This document shows, in pieces, positions 38,268 to 47,718 of a stretch of 64,000 bases of DNA. This stretch comes from an uncultured Lactobacillus sp. (GTDB taxonomy: Bacteria; Bacillota; Bacilli; Lactobacillales; Lactobacillaceae), in the NCBI GenBank assembly GCA_946477855.1, contig CAMKZU010000007.1, positions 1 to 64,000 on the forward strand, in the 5' to 3' direction. The notes under the pieces were generated by a model that was not told the DNA's origin, searched no databases, and worked only from the letters and a program-made list of their open reading frames with translations. Made by a program: the position numbers and the translations under genes. Within the stretch, counting starts at the first letter, position 1; each line of letters starts with the position of its first letter.

Positions 38268-39290
38268 CTAACTACGATGCTTATACGTAAATTTTACTAA
38301 TTTATTGGCATCTGAAAACTCATTTTTGTCATGCAGTACAACTACAATTCTTCCAGTGCCTTTTTTATAGCTACCAACAAAACAATAGCCTGAGCGTGGC
38401 GTCCAACCTGTTTTCATACCGTCTGTTTTTAAGGATTTAACGTTATACTTACGACCAGGTAACGTATCATTATAGTTATGTAATTTCTGGCCTGCCACAT
38501 ACATCCCAGGTGTGGCAAAAAATCTCATCAAACTGGGATAATCATGAGCAACATGATAACCAATTATTGCTAGATCTTTTGCCGACAATAAGTTTCCTGA
38601 ACTCCAAGCACCTTTAACATAATAACCATAAGGTGCTAAATCACTGTTTTCAAGCCCTGAAGCTGATACGAAATTTGCAGAAAGATGCCATAGCTTTGCC
38701 TGTTTATTCATCATTTTGATGAATTTCTTATTTGAACCTGCAACCCATTGACCCAATCGAATTGTAGAGTTATTGTCGGAATCAATTATTGCTGAAGACA
38801 TGATCTCTTTGACAGTATACTTTTTGCCTTTTTTTACATGAAAGCAGTCAAGGTTAGGATTCTTGGCCATTTTTACCAAAGAGCTAGAAAACTTGAGCTT
38901 TTTTTTCCAATCATGCGGATTACGGGCAAGTTTGCGCCTGGCTAAATAAATCGTCATTAGTTTCCCAGTAGATGCTGTTAAATAGCGCTTCTTCGCATTT
39001 TTTGCCAACAATACTTCTCCAGTTTTACGATCCAAAACTAGGTAAGCTTTTGCTTTGGTTTTAGGCTTTTTTCCATGAATATACTTAGTATATTGGCCAA
39101 CTGATTTGTCTTGAGTGTGACTATAAACTGTAGTTTTATGTTTTTTCTTTTTAATTTTTTGATCCACTTCATTGTTTGCACTATTGCTGTCTATTTGAAT
39201 GGTTTCATCAGCATGAGCTACTGAAGCGCTAACGAAAAAAGCTACTATTACCAAAAAAAAGCCACAAATACACTTATTTTTGACTTGCAC
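38268..39290 (-). CDS. D-alanyl-D-alanine carboxypeptidase (class A, DacA-like)
   Basis: A 340-residue low-molecular-weight penicillin-binding protein. The signal peptide covers about 1-27 (cleavage near AHA-DE). Active-site motifs are STGK (107-110), SDN (171-173) and KTG (293-295), with correct spacing. It removes the terminal D-Ala of pentapeptides. There is no clear C-terminal amphipathic membrane anchor, so it is probably soluble or held by its Lys-rich N-terminal segment (40-80). It heads a minus-strand run with the L,D-transpeptidase and SLAP-CAP protein and is divergent from the broken NlpC/P60 gene. Confidence 0.9.
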   Translation of the reverse strand: MQVKNKCICGFFLVIVAFFVSASVAHADETIQIDSNSANNEVDQKIKKKKHKTTVYSHTQDKSVGQYTKYIHGKKPKTKAKAYLVLDRKTGEVLLAKNAKKRYLTASTGKLMTIYLARRKLARNPHDWKKKLKFSSSLVKMAKNPNLDCFHVKKGKKYTVKEIMSSAIIDSDNNSTIRLGQWVAGSNKKFIKMMNKQAKLWHLSANFVSASGLENSDLAPYGYYVKGAWSSGNLLSAKDLAIIGYHVAHDYPSLMRFFATPGMYVAGQKLHNYNDTLPGRKYNVKSLKTDGMKTGWTPRSGYCFVGSYKKGTGRIVVVLHDKNEFSDANKLVKFTYKHRS

Positions 39291-39418
39291 CTATACCTCC
39301 CTAAACATTTTCAAATTTAAAATTACAAGTGATATTTTAAAATTAATTAACTATAAATTTTATTATATTATAAAATGGTAAATATAGTTAAATTTTTTTA
39401 AAATTGATTGGAGCTAAA

Positions 39419-40558
39419 ATGTTAAGCAAATCCAAATTATTTTTAGTGGCTATCAGCTTATCGCTTATGAGCACATTTATTTTTAATGAAAGAGTTTCTG
39501 CTGCAACTACTAATACACCAAGTATTGTTGATCAGCAGAACAATGAGCAAAAAGAGCAAACTCAATCTAATTCTGACACTAGTGATGATTCTAATTCTGA
39601 CAATAATCAGATAGAAGATTCTAATACGAACGATAATAACTCTGGTTCAAACGGGGCAATTAACACTAATAAAAAGCACAAAGAAGTGCCAAAGGTTGTC
39701 TATTCTAAGAAAAAAGGTAGTGGTAAAATTTAGCAAACCCATTATCGCTTTAGTAAAACATTAACTGGCAAAAAGAGTTCAGCCAAAAATTGGTATAAAA
39801 GACAAATTAGTTACAGCAAATTAGCCAAAACTAACAAAGGGACTTTTGTTAAGACAAAGTACGGATGGTTAAATAAAAAAGCTTTCAATCAGTTTCTATT
39901 AACTAAAAATAAAATCAATTATAAAATAAAAATTGTCAGAAATGCCAAATTGTATAACTTGCCTGCCCACACTAATGATGCCAGAAAAATAGGAACTAGC
40001 AAAAATTTGCATTTGAAGAATAAATGGGTTCATGTCAATATGATTGCCCATACTAACTTGCATGCAGTATATTATCGTTTTAAACATCAAGGGAAAAATT
40101 ATTGGATTTTAGGCCAAAATATCAAATATAATTTAAAGGCTCTAGAAGGCAACAAAAAGTCGCTTGAACGCATTATCAAAATCGGTGAAAAAATGATTGG
40201 TCATTCCAAATATGATGAAAAATCAAGACATTTTGACTGTTCTAGTTTTATGAATTATCTTTTTACTAAAGCAGGCCATCATCTAGGATCAACCACATTT
40301 AGTCAATGTTATAATGGCAAACCCGTTAATTATAAAAACAAAAAACGTGGCGATCTCATTTTCTTCGATGATAAAGACGATGGTCATTTAGCCCATGTTG
40401 GAATGTACCTCGGAAAAGGATTATTTTTACATGATAGTCCATACACTGACAACGGTGGGGTTGGAGTTTCCAGTCTGCAAGACAATTTCTGGAACTCACG
40501 CAATTCAAAGTATTTATCAGTTCACTATCCTGATGGTATTGTCAGAAGAATTATGTAA
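39419..40558 (+). pseudogene. NlpC/P60 cell-wall endopeptidase gene interrupted by one in-frame TAG
   Basis: One continuous reading frame of 379 codons, broken only at codon 105 by TAG (39731-39733). GGAG precedes the ATG at 39419. Codons 1-28 encode a signal peptide (LFLVAISLSLMSTFIF), then a low-complexity Asn/Ser/Asp/Gln linker (30-90), then two GW/SH3-like wall-binding modules (about 95-240; YGWLNKKAF). The C-terminal NlpC/P60 domain has FDCSSF with Cys274, HVGMYLG with His326 and His338. The TAG lies in the first GW module, and everything on both sides is open and family-like. Either a recent nonsense mutation, a sequencing error, or read-through (context ATT TAG CAA). Without read-through only the secreted linker would be made. 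Confidence 0.85.
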
Positions 40559-40615
40559 AAAATAATTAAAAGCCTTTAGCTTAAGTCCAATTTTAATAAA
40601 ATCTCTTGAAAAATA

Positions 40616-40653
40616 AAAAGACGTATTTGCAAATTGCAAATACGCCTTTTTTT
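40616..40653. terminator. Bidirectional terminator between NlpC/P60 gene and rplL
   Basis: CGTATTTGCAA and TTGCAAATACG form a perfect stem around one base, flanked by CCTTTTTTT on the plus strand and CTTTTTATTTTTC on the minus strand. It serves the convergent genes on both sides. Confidence 0.85.
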
Positions 40654-40675
40654 AACTTGTCCGATCGGACTACAA

Positions 40676-41041
40676 TTATTTCAATGTAACTGTAGCACCA
40701 ACATCTTCAAGCTTAGATTTAATGTCGTTAGCTTCATCCTCAGAAACGCCTTCCTTAACGTTCTTAGGAGCGCCATCAACAAGATCTTTTGAGTCCTTAA
40801 GGCCAAGTCCAGTAATATCACGGACAGCCTTAATAACCTTAACCTTTTCTTGGCCAGCTTCTGTCAATTCAACATCAAATGATGTCTTAGCAGCAGCTTC
40901 GCCACCAGCAGCACCTGCAGCAGCAACTGGAGCAGCAGCAGAAACACCAAATTCATCTTCAATAGCCTTTACCAGGTCATTTAATTCAAGAATTGAAGCA
41001 CCTTTTAAGTCTTCAATAATCTTATCAGTATCTAAAGCCAT
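40676..41041 (-). CDS. rplL: 50S ribosomal protein L7/L12
   Basis: A 121-residue stalk protein that recruits translation GTPases. N-terminal dimerisation domain [16 protein letters not shown], Ala-rich hinge (about 37-52), C-terminal domain with [17 protein letters not shown] start at the ATG at 41041; the longer frame begins at a TTG that contains the Shine-Dalgarno GGAGG. Co-transcribed with rplJ. Confidence 0.97.
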   Translation of the reverse strand: MALDTDKIIEDLKGASILELNDLVKAIEDEFGVSAAAPVAAAGAAGGEAAAKTSFDVELTEAGQEKVKVIKAVRDITGLGLKDSKDLVDGAPKNVKEGVSEDEANDIKSKLEDVGATVTLK

Positions 41042-41084
41042 ACTTATTTTATCCTCCAAAATTTTTAGATATAAATTATATTAT

Positions 41085-41594
41085 TTATTCTGCAGATTCA
41101 TCTTTTGAATCAGCAACAGCTTTAACAGCATATGCGAAATTGCGTACTGGAGCTTGTAATACAGAAACAAGCATTGACAGTAAACCTTCGCGTCCAGGAA
41201 TGGCAGCAAGCTCTTTGATTTCTTCTTTAGAAGTCAATTTACCTTCTAACATACCACCCTTAATGTCAATAACATCATAGTCATCTTCGTATTTTGAAAC
41301 AATACGAGCTGGTTCTGTAATATCATCAGCATTATCAGTATAGATTACAGCAGTTGGACCAACAAAAGTGTCATCAAGACCTTCAATGCCAGCCTTAGCA
41401 GCAGCGCGTCTTAAGTAAGTATTCTTAACCACCTTCATGTTAACATCGTTTTCACGAAGTTCCTTACGCATGTTAGTAACTTCTTCAACAGTTAAACCAA
41501 GGTAATCAATTATCAAAATTGCTTTTGCAGCCTTTAGCTCTTCAGCAAATGCATCAACAAACTTTTCTTTTTCAGCAATAGCAGCTTTACTCAA
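41085..41594 (-). CDS. rplJ: 50S ribosomal protein L10
   Basis: A 169-residue stalk base protein that binds 23S rRNA and carries L7/L12 dimers. Landmarks: KAAIAEKEKFVDAFAEEL, DYLGLTVEEVTNMRKELR and VVKNTYLRRAAAKAG. The start codon is TTG (41594) preceded by GGAGG. An L10 leader RNA lies upstream, so the protein likely represses its own mRNA. Confidence 0.97.
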   Translation of the reverse strand: MSKAAIAEKEKFVDAFAEELKAAKAILIIDYLGLTVEEVTNMRKELRENDVNMKVVKNTYLRRAAAKAGIEGLDDTFVGPTAVIYTDNADDITEPARIVSKYEDDYDVIDIKGGMLEGKLTSKEEIKELAAIPGREGLLSMLVSVLQAPVRNFAYAVKAVADSKDESAE

Positions 41595-41635
41595 TCTATT
41601 TCACCTCCATTAAATTTATTAATAAATTCCATAAG

Positions 41636-41745
41636 GCCTTAAAAAACTCCATGCCAAGAAAGACATGGAGTTATAAACTCTTCATTATCTTCTGGCCTCG
41701 GCGGGATATTAAGGCGTCATGCCACCCGAGTCTTAGGTAGAATTT
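41636..41745 (-). promoter_or_regulatory. Ribosomal protein L10 leader RNA with attenuator hairpin
   Basis: The minus strand upstream of rplJ holds the L10-leader hallmarks CCTAAGACTCGGGTGGCA and, after a loop, AATATCCCGCCGAGGCC, which mimic the 23S L10-binding site. It is followed by a terminator-type hairpin AACTCCATG / CATGGAGTT with TTTTTT (41641-41671). Binding of L10-(L12)n is expected to favour premature termination. Confidence 0.88.
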
Positions 41746-41788
41746 ACTTTATTAAATATAACAGGATTACATTTTAAATGCAAGTCAA

Positions 41789-42457
41789 TTATTTCTTTTT
41801 AGGTTTAATTAACTCGAATAATTCACCAGAAGTTTTATAAATAACCCAACTAGCCAAATTTACAATGTGATCACTAATTCTTTCAAGCAGCCTGATAATA
41901 ACAAAGTAACTAGCTGATGCCACAGCAGCATCAGGTTCTTGCTCTACTCCATCAATAATCATTTGTCTGGCATTTTTATAGTCCTTAAAAACTTTAGCAT
42001 GCCCAAGTACCATTTTTCTGGCATCTTTTTCATTTTCTTGAACATAAGCAGTTAACACTTGAACCAACATTTCACGTACTTGATGGGTCATGTTGGAAAT
42101 TACTTTTTCAACTTCTGGCAGACGTGGGTTACCTTTGACTCTGACAGTCTCAACGGCAATACTGTTTGCATTTTCGCCAATTCTTTCTAAGTCCGTTGTA
42201 GCTTTTAAGATACTAATAACAACGCGGAAATCTGTTGCAACCGGCTGTTGCAATGCCATTAATTCCAAAGCCTTTTTCTCAATTTTAACTGCTTCTTTTG
42301 CGACTTCCTTGTCTTCTGCAATCATTTGTTGAGCTGTTTTTTTATCATGTTCGACGAAAGAACGTGTACCCTTATCGATCAGGTCATTTACTAAAACTCC
42401 CATCTCCATAAACTGTGCGTTCAATTTTTTCAATTCGTCTAAAAATATTTCGTGCAT
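41789..42457 (-). CDS. phoU: Phosphate transport regulator PhoU
   Basis: A 222-residue all-helical protein with two PhoU repeats, each carrying the metal-binding E/DxxxD pattern (DLERIGENANSIA near 90, LERISDHIVNLA near 193). It dampens Pst uptake and signalling. Last gene of the pst operon, 14 bases after pstB. Confidence 0.95.
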   Translation of the reverse strand: MHEIFLDELKKLNAQFMEMGVLVNDLIDKGTRSFVEHDKKTAQQMIAEDKEVAKEAVKIEKKALELMALQQPVATDFRVVISILKATTDLERIGENANSIAVETVRVKGNPRLPEVEKVISNMTHQVREMLVQVLTAYVQENEKDARKMVLGHAKVFKDYKNARQMIIDGVEQEPDAAVASASYFVIIRLLERISDHIVNLASWVIYKTSGELFELIKPKKK

Positions 42458-42471
42458 AATCCACCTCCATA

Positions 42472-43227
42472 TTAGCCAAAACGGCCGTTAAGATAATTAT
42501 TTGTTATTTCTTTTTGCGGTGCTAAGAACATTTCTTGTGTCGAGCCGGATTCAATCAATTCACCATTCATTAAAAATGCTACCTGATCAGAAACTCGACT
42601 CGCTTGTTGCAAGTTGTGTGTCACCATAATAAAAGTATATTTTTGCTTTAACGCCATTAAAGTCTCCTCAATTTCAGCACTAGAAATTGGATCAAGAGCA
42701 GATGTTGGTTCATCAAGCAAAACTACTTCTGGCCTGATAGCTAATGCACGTGCAATGCATATACGCTGCTGCTGACCACCTGAAAAAGCAAGGGCACTGC
42801 GCTGCAGGCTGTCTTTAGTTTCACTCCAAATGGCAGCTTGCTTCAAGCTTTCTTCAACTCGCTGCTTAATTAATTCTTTATCTTTAACGCCAGCTATGCG
42901 CAAACCATAAGCTACGTTATCAAAGACTGAAAACGGAAAAGGCGTGGGCTGTTGAAATACCATCCCCACTTTTTTACGCAATCCTACCAAATCAATATGA
43001 GAATTATAAATATCTTTTCCTTCTAATAAAATTTCACCAGTAATGTTAATACCATCAATATCATCATTCATGCGATTTAGACAACGTAAAAAGGTAGATT
43101 TGCCGCAGCCAGAAGGCCCAATCAAAGCAGTCAACTTTTGAGCGGGAAATGCTAAACTGATTCCGTGTAAAGCTTCAAAATCACCGTATTTTAATTTAAC
43201 GTTTTTGGCTTCCATCACATATGTCAT
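42472..43227 (-). CDS. pstB: Phosphate ABC transporter ATP-binding protein PstB (copy 1)
   Basis: A 251-residue ABC ATPase for phosphate import. Walker [10 protein letters not shown] is near 37-45, the Q-loop [15 protein letters not shown] near 88, signature FSGGQQQR near 149, Walker [14 protein letters not shown] near 167. One of two PstB proteins in the operon, about half identical to the other; a tandem pair is common in lactobacilli and streptococci. Confidence 0.96.
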   Translation of the reverse strand: MTYVMEAKNVKLKYGDFEALHGISLAFPAQKLTALIGPSGCGKSTFLRCLNRMNDDIDGINITGEILLEGKDIYNSHIDLVGLRKKVGMVFQQPTPFPFSVFDNVAYGLRIAGVKDKELIKQRVEESLKQAAIWSETKDSLQRSALAFSGGQQQRICIARALAIRPEVVLLDEPTSALDPISSAEIEETLMALKQKYTFIMVTHNLQQASRVSDQVAFLMNGELIESGSTQEMFLAPQKEITNNYLNGRFG

Positions 43228-43242
43228 TATTACCGCCCCTTT

Positions 43243-44043
43243 TTATCCAAAACTACCCTGAATGTATTTTTCAGTAATCTCACCTTGCGGATTAGTAAAA
43301 ATATTAGTAGTCGTATCATATTCTAACGCATGTCCCAGATGAAAAAAGGCAGTATACTCACTAATTCTTGAAGCTTGCTGCATATTGTGAGTCACCATTA
43401 CCATAGTATATTTCTTCCGCAATTGCTTTAAAGTGTCTTCCAATTTAGCAGTAGAAACTGGATCAAGAGCACTTGCAGGCTCATCCAAAAGTAAAATTTC
43501 CGGCTTTAAAGCGATCGCTCGTGCAATACAGAGTCTTTGTTGCTGACCACCGGAAAGTGCCAAAGCACTCTGATCGAGTTTGTCTTTAACCTCATCCCAT
43601 AAGGCAGCAGCTTTAAGACTTTCTTCGACAATCTGATCAAGTTTCTTCTTATTGCGATGACCATTTGCTTTCAAGGCATAAGTAATGTTTTCCCTAATCG
43701 ATTTTGGAAAAGGATTAGGTTTTTGAAAGACCATACCAATTGCCTTACGTAGTTCATAAACATTAATTTTACTTTGATTAACATCAAGACTATGAAACAT
43801 AATGCTGCCGTCAACACGCGCTACCCGATCATTCATACGATTAAGCGAGCGCAAGAAAGTTGATTTGCCTGAACCTGAAGCTCCAATCAAAGCAGTAATA
43901 GTATTTTTCTTAAAACCTAAACTAACATTGAAAAGCTTTTGTACAGTCCCACCATAAAATACACTTAGATCTTGGGTAGAAATTGCACATTCATCTTCAG
44001 TAAAAGTCTTAATATAGCTTTTTTGATCTTGCCAATTTTCCAT
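43243..44043 (-). CDS. pstB: Phosphate ABC transporter ATP-binding protein PstB (copy 2)
   Basis: A 266-residue ABC ATPase with an N-terminal extension of about 20 residues relative to copy 1. Walker A GASGSGKST is near 54-62, the Q-loop FQKPNPFPKSIREN near 104, signature LSGGQQQR near 165, Walker B LLLDEPASALDP near 184. Lies between pstA and the second pstB. Confidence 0.96.
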   Translation of the reverse strand: MENWQDQKSYIKTFTEDECAISTQDLSVFYGGTVQKLFNVSLGFKKNTITALIGASGSGKSTFLRSLNRMNDRVARVDGSIMFHSLDVNQSKINVYELRKAIGMVFQKPNPFPKSIRENITYALKANGHRNKKKLDQIVEESLKAAALWDEVKDKLDQSALALSGGQQQRLCIARAIALKPEILLLDEPASALDPVSTAKLEDTLKQLRKKYTMVMVTHNMQQASRISEYTAFFHLGHALEYDTTTNIFTNPQGEITEKYIQGSFG

Positions 44044-44054
44044 AAAAAGCTTCC

Positions 44055-44948
44055 TTACTTTATTTTAGCGGCTGTCAGCCGTTTATATATCCAATTTCCT
44101 AGTGCTCTGGCACCAAAATTAAAGATGATGACAACAATTACCAATAAAGCTGATGTTCCAGCAGAAACCACATTAACATCAGGAATAATACCTTCAGTAT
44201 TAACTTTCCAAATGTGAACCGCAAGAGTCTCAGCGGGTCGCATAATATTTAAAAAACTAGTAGGACTGAATATATTCCAATTAGAATAATCAACGGTAGA
44301 GCCACTTTGTCCTGCAGTATAAATTAATGCTGCAGCTTCACCAAATACACGGCCGGCACTTAATATGACGCCAGTGATTATTCCAGGCAGCGCTGCCGGT
44401 AAAACTATACCCCTAATGGTTTTCCAGTTTGATAAACCTAGAGCCCATCCTGCTTCACGCTGAGTTTGAGGTACACCCTTAATAGCCTCTTCTATGTTAC
44501 TGGTTAAAGTAGGTAGATTGAAGAAAGTTAAGGCCAAAGCTCCTGCTAAAATCGAAAAGCCCAAGCCAAACTGTACCACAAATAGCAGATAACCAAAAAG
44601 TCCGACAACTATTGATGGTAAGGAACTTAAAATTTCGATTGTAGTTCTAATTAATTGCGTAAACCAATTATCTGGAGCATATTCTGCCAGATAAATAGCA
44701 GCACCTAAAGCGATTGGTAATGAAATTAATAAAGTCAATAATAAAAGATATAACGAGTTAAATAGCTGGTCCCGTATTCCACCTCCTGCTTTAAAAGAAG
44801 AAGATTCGGAGCTCAGAAAATGCCATGACAAATGCGGCACACCCGTTATCAAGATGTTACCAATTATTCCGATTAACAATAAGATAACTATCCCAACGAG
44901 AAAATAAATCACGCCAGCAGCAATTCGGTTAGTTTTTTTCGCATTCAT
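44055..44948 (-). CDS. pstA: Phosphate ABC transporter permease PstA
   Basis: A 297-residue inner-membrane permease with six membrane segments. The ABC-contacting EAA-like loop is ALGLSNWKTIRGIVLPAALPGIITG near 170. Pairs with PstC. It starts 7 bases after pstC. Confidence 0.95.
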   Translation of the reverse strand: MNAKKTNRIAAGVIYFLVGIVILLLIGIIGNILITGVPHLSWHFLSSESSSFKAGGGIRDQLFNSLYLLLLTLLISLPIALGAAIYLAEYAPDNWFTQLIRTTIEILSSLPSIVVGLFGYLLFVVQFGLGFSILAGALALTFFNLPTLTSNIEEAIKGVPQTQREAGWALGLSNWKTIRGIVLPAALPGIITGVILSAGRVFGEAAALIYTAGQSGSTVDYSNWNIFSPTSFLNIMRPAETLAVHIWKVNTEGIIPDVNVVSAGTSALLVIVVIIFNFGARALGNWIYKRLTAAKIK

Positions 44949-44955
44949 AATACCA

Positions 44956-45948
44956 CTAACCCTTCTTTCCGATTAGATGAACTAAGAAATTGAACACAAG
45001 AGACATTATCAAGAGTAAAAGCGCCAAAGACCACAATGCATTATTGGGTAAGGTTCCCATAACCGTATTGCCCATCTGACTGGTTAACTGACTAGTTAAT
45101 GTTGCTGCCGGACTAACTAAGTTATATGGCATTAAGACTGCATTTCCAATTGCCATTTGCACAGCTAAAGCTTCACCAAAAGCACGAGCCATACCAAAAA
45201 TGATTGCTGTCATAATGCGTGAACGTGCAGCTCTTAAAACAACATGATAGATTGTCTGCCATTTTGTTGCACCTAAAGCAGCTGAAGATTTGCGTAATTC
45301 TTTAGGAATTGCTTTAAAAGCGTCCACTGTTAGTGATGTGATAGTAGGCAGCACCATTACAAATAAAATTAAAGTTGCAGTCAAAATGCCAAACCCTGTT
45401 CCGCCAAAAACGGCTCTAACTGCGGGGACTACTACCATCAAGCCAATAAAGCCGTAAACTACAGATGGTATGCCTACTAACAGTTCCATAAAGGATTGCA
45501 ATATTTGTACTCTCTTGCCAGATACATATTCTGTCATAAATAAAGCTACTGCAATCGAAAATGGAGTTGCAATTATCGCTGCCAGCAGTGTTACAGCAAA
45601 AGAAGTAACTATCATTGCAGCTGCACCAACATGGTTTTTACCCGCTCCGGGATTCCAATCAGTTGAAAAGAGAAAATGAAAAACATTAACTTTATTATCA
45701 ATAAATGTAGCTAAACCATGCATTCCTACAAAGCCAATGATAGCAACTATCAATACTCCAATTAGAATAATCGCCAAAAAAGTTAATCCCTTGCCCCAGC
45801 GTTCCTGTCTGGTTTCTTTTGAAGGCTTGGTCAGGCGGTCAACATCAATATTTCTTGGATCAATGCCTTTAAACTTAACATGTGGTACTTTTTGCTCAGC
45901 AAGTGCATCTTCAACCACTTGTTGTAAGTCTTGTTCTTTTTTTGCCAT
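44956..45948 (-). CDS. pstC: Phosphate ABC transporter permease PstC
   Basis: A 330-residue permease with six membrane segments after an unusually long hydrophilic N-terminus (about 48 residues, QDLQQVVEDALAEQKVPH). The cytoplasmic coupling loop reads ALGATKWQTIYHVVLRAA near 224. It abuts the pstS stop with one base between. Confidence 0.95.
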   Translation of the reverse strand: MAKKEQDLQQVVEDALAEQKVPHVKFKGIDPRNIDVDRLTKPSKETRQERWGKGLTFLAIILIGVLIVAIIGFVGMHGLATFIDNKVNVFHFLFSTDWNPGAGKNHVGAAAMIVTSFAVTLLAAIIATPFSIAVALFMTEYVSGKRVQILQSFMELLVGIPSVVYGFIGLMVVVPAVRAVFGGTGFGILTATLILFVMVLPTITSLTVDAFKAIPKELRKSSAALGATKWQTIYHVVLRAARSRIMTAIIFGMARAFGEALAVQMAIGNAVLMPYNLVSPAATLTSQLTSQMGNTVMGTLPNNALWSLALLLLIMSLVFNFLVHLIGKKG

Positions 45949-45949
45949 C

Positions 45950-46816
45950 TTAATTACCTATCTTTGTAACTTTGTTTTGACTATCACGCGTAACTTTCAT
46001 TTCGTGAATGCTTAAATAACCAATTTTTGGAACTAAATCCCTCTGCACTTTTTTACTTAATACGTATTTGATGAACGCAGCTGTTGCTTTATTGGGCTTG
46101 CCCTTCGTATACATGTGCTCATAAGACCAAAGAGGCCATTTATTCGTAGGAATATTTTTATTATCAGGCTGAATGTGGTTAATACTAATCTTTTGAATAT
46201 TTTGGTCATTGGCATATGGGAAAGAAATATAAGAAATAGTACCCGGAGTTGAATTAACAATCTTTTTTACAGTACCATTAGAATCTTGTTCCTGAGAATT
46301 AACAGCCTCTTTTCCCTTTAAGATAAGATCTTCAAACGTGGATCTGGTACCACTGCCGCGAGAACGATTGATCACAATGATTGATTGATTTTTACCGCCT
46401 ACTTGTCGCCAATTTTTGATTTTACCTGTGAAAATGTCCGAAAGCTGTTTGATGGATAAATTTTTAACACCAGTCTCTTTATTAGCAATTGGTACAATTC
46501 CCACAACTGCAACTGGGTAATCTTCCAGCTTTTTAGCATCAATGCCCTTTTGCGTTTCAGCAAAAACATCAGAAGTACCAACTTCCACAGCCCCTGCTTG
46601 CACTTGGCTTAGTCCTGTACCAGAGCCACCACCTTGAACGACAATATTGCTGCTGAGATGTGCTAAATGGTAATCATTACCTGCTTGTTCTATTAAAGGT
46701 TGCAGAGCACTTGAGCCAACTATTGTTATTTTTTCCCGACTCTGGCTACATCCCATTAAAATAAATGGCAAACAAAGCATTAATATTAGCAGTTTGCCTA
46801 AATTATTTTTTTTCAT
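45950..46816 (-). CDS. pstS: Phosphate-binding lipoprotein PstS
   Basis: A 288-residue extracytoplasmic phosphate receptor. A type II signal peptide ends in the lipobox LMGC with Cys23. Phosphate-binding loops are visible: VGSSALQP near 34, GGSGTGLSQV near 63, and NRSRGSGTRSTFE near 150. First gene of the pst operon with its own probable promoter. Confidence 0.95.
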   Translation of the reverse strand: MKKNNLGKLLILMLCLPFILMGCSQSREKITIVGSSALQPLIEQAGNDYHLAHLSSNIVVQGGGSGTGLSQVQAGAVEVGTSDVFAETQKGIDAKKLEDYPVAVVGIVPIANKETGVKNLSIKQLSDIFTGKIKNWRQVGGKNQSIIVINRSRGSGTRSTFEDLILKGKEAVNSQEQDSNGTVKKIVNSTPGTISYISFPYANDQNIQKISINHIQPDNKNIPTNKWPLWSYEHMYTKGKPNKATAAFIKYVLSKKVQRDLVPKIGYLSIHEMKVTRDSQNKVTKIGN

Positions 46817-46852
46817 AATAATTCCCTCAATTAGACAAATAAATTCAGCTCT

Positions 46853-46881
46853 AGTTTATCAAAACTTTCATTATTGACCAA
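46853..46881 (-). promoter_or_regulatory. Candidate promoter of the pst operon
   Basis: On the minus strand TTGGTC and TAAACT are 17 bases apart, about 40 bases upstream of pstS and downstream of the rplA terminator. I see no clear PhoP-type repeats. Support is by spacing only. Confidence 0.4.
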
Positions 46882-46904
46882 TCATAAATACTCGCAAAGA
46901 GATA

Positions 46905-46938
46905 AAAAAACAACTTTGCCAAATAGACAAGTTGTTTT
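46905..46938 (-). terminator. Terminator of rplKA
   Basis: On the minus strand AACAACTT and AAGTTGTT pair around a 12-base loop, followed by TTTTTATC. It lies between rplA and pstS, making pst a separate transcript. Confidence 0.75.
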
Positions 46939-46955
46939 CCATCAGTTATTTAATT

Positions 46956-47648
46956 TTAATCCAAGTTTAGCGGATCTAGCTTAATTCCAGGTCCAAACGT
47001 TGCAGCCACAGCTACACTCTTAATGTATTGACCCTTAGCTGCAGAAGGACGTGCACGCAAAATAACGTCACGTAATGCATCAAAGTTTTCAACTAATTGT
47101 TCATCAGTAAATGAAACTTTACCGATAGCAGCATGAATAGCAGCTTGGCGGTCAACACGATATTCAACTTGACCAGCCTTAACGTTCTTAACAGCTTTTT
47201 CAATATCCATTGTAACGGTACCAGTCTTAGGGTTCGGCATTAAACCTTTTGGTCCAAGCACACGACCTAAACGACCAACTTTAGCCATCATTGTTGGTGT
47301 AGCAACAACAACATCGAAGTCTAAGTAACCGTTTTGTACTTTTTCAACTAAGTCGTCAGAACCAACTTCATCAGCACCGGCAGCCTTAGCTTGTTCAGCT
47401 TGAGGACCCTCAGCAAAAACAATCACCTTTTGAGTCTTACCAGTACCGTTAGGCAAAACAAGTGAACCACGAATTTGTTGGTCTGCTTGTTTAGGGTCAA
47501 CGCTCAAGTTATATGAAACTTCAACTGAAGCATCAAAGCCCGCGTATGAAGTTTCTTTAACTAACTTCATTGCTTCAGCAACTGAATATAATTTCTTTGA
47601 ATCTACTTTTTTAGCAGCTTCTAAATATTTTTTACCATGCTTTGGCAT
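46956..47648 (-). CDS. rplA: 50S ribosomal protein L1
   Basis: A 230-residue L1-stalk protein and translational repressor of its own operon. Landmarks: [37 protein letters not shown] (about 122-142) and the C-terminal GPGIKLD. An L1-operator-like hairpin precedes its Shine-Dalgarno. Confidence 0.98.
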   Translation of the reverse strand: MPKHGKKYLEAAKKVDSKKLYSVAEAMKLVKETSYAGFDASVEVSYNLSVDPKQADQQIRGSLVLPNGTGKTQKVIVFAEGPQAEQAKAAGADEVGSDDLVEKVQNGYLDFDVVVATPTMMAKVGRLGRVLGPKGLMPNPKTGTVTMDIEKAVKNVKAGQVEYRVDRQAAIHAAIGKVSFTDEQLVENFDALRDVILRARPSAAKGQYIKSVAVAATFGPGIKLDPLNLD

Positions 47649-47667
47649 GTGATTTCCTCCTTAATAT

Positions 47668-47696
47668 GTGGTCAAGCGAGTTTAAACTCTCCCACC
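47668..47696 (-). promoter_or_regulatory. L1-operator-like RNA element upstream of rplA
   Basis: Minus strand: GGTGGGA, then GAGTTTAAACTC (self-pairing), then GCTTGACCAC. GTGG and CCAC close an outer stem with asymmetric internal loops, closely resembling the L1-binding site of 23S rRNA (GGUGGGAG ... ACCAC). The element ends 5 bases before the AAGGAGG of rplA. Confidence 0.7.
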
Positions 47697-47718
47697 TAAA
47701 TTGTTATAAATAACAGGA

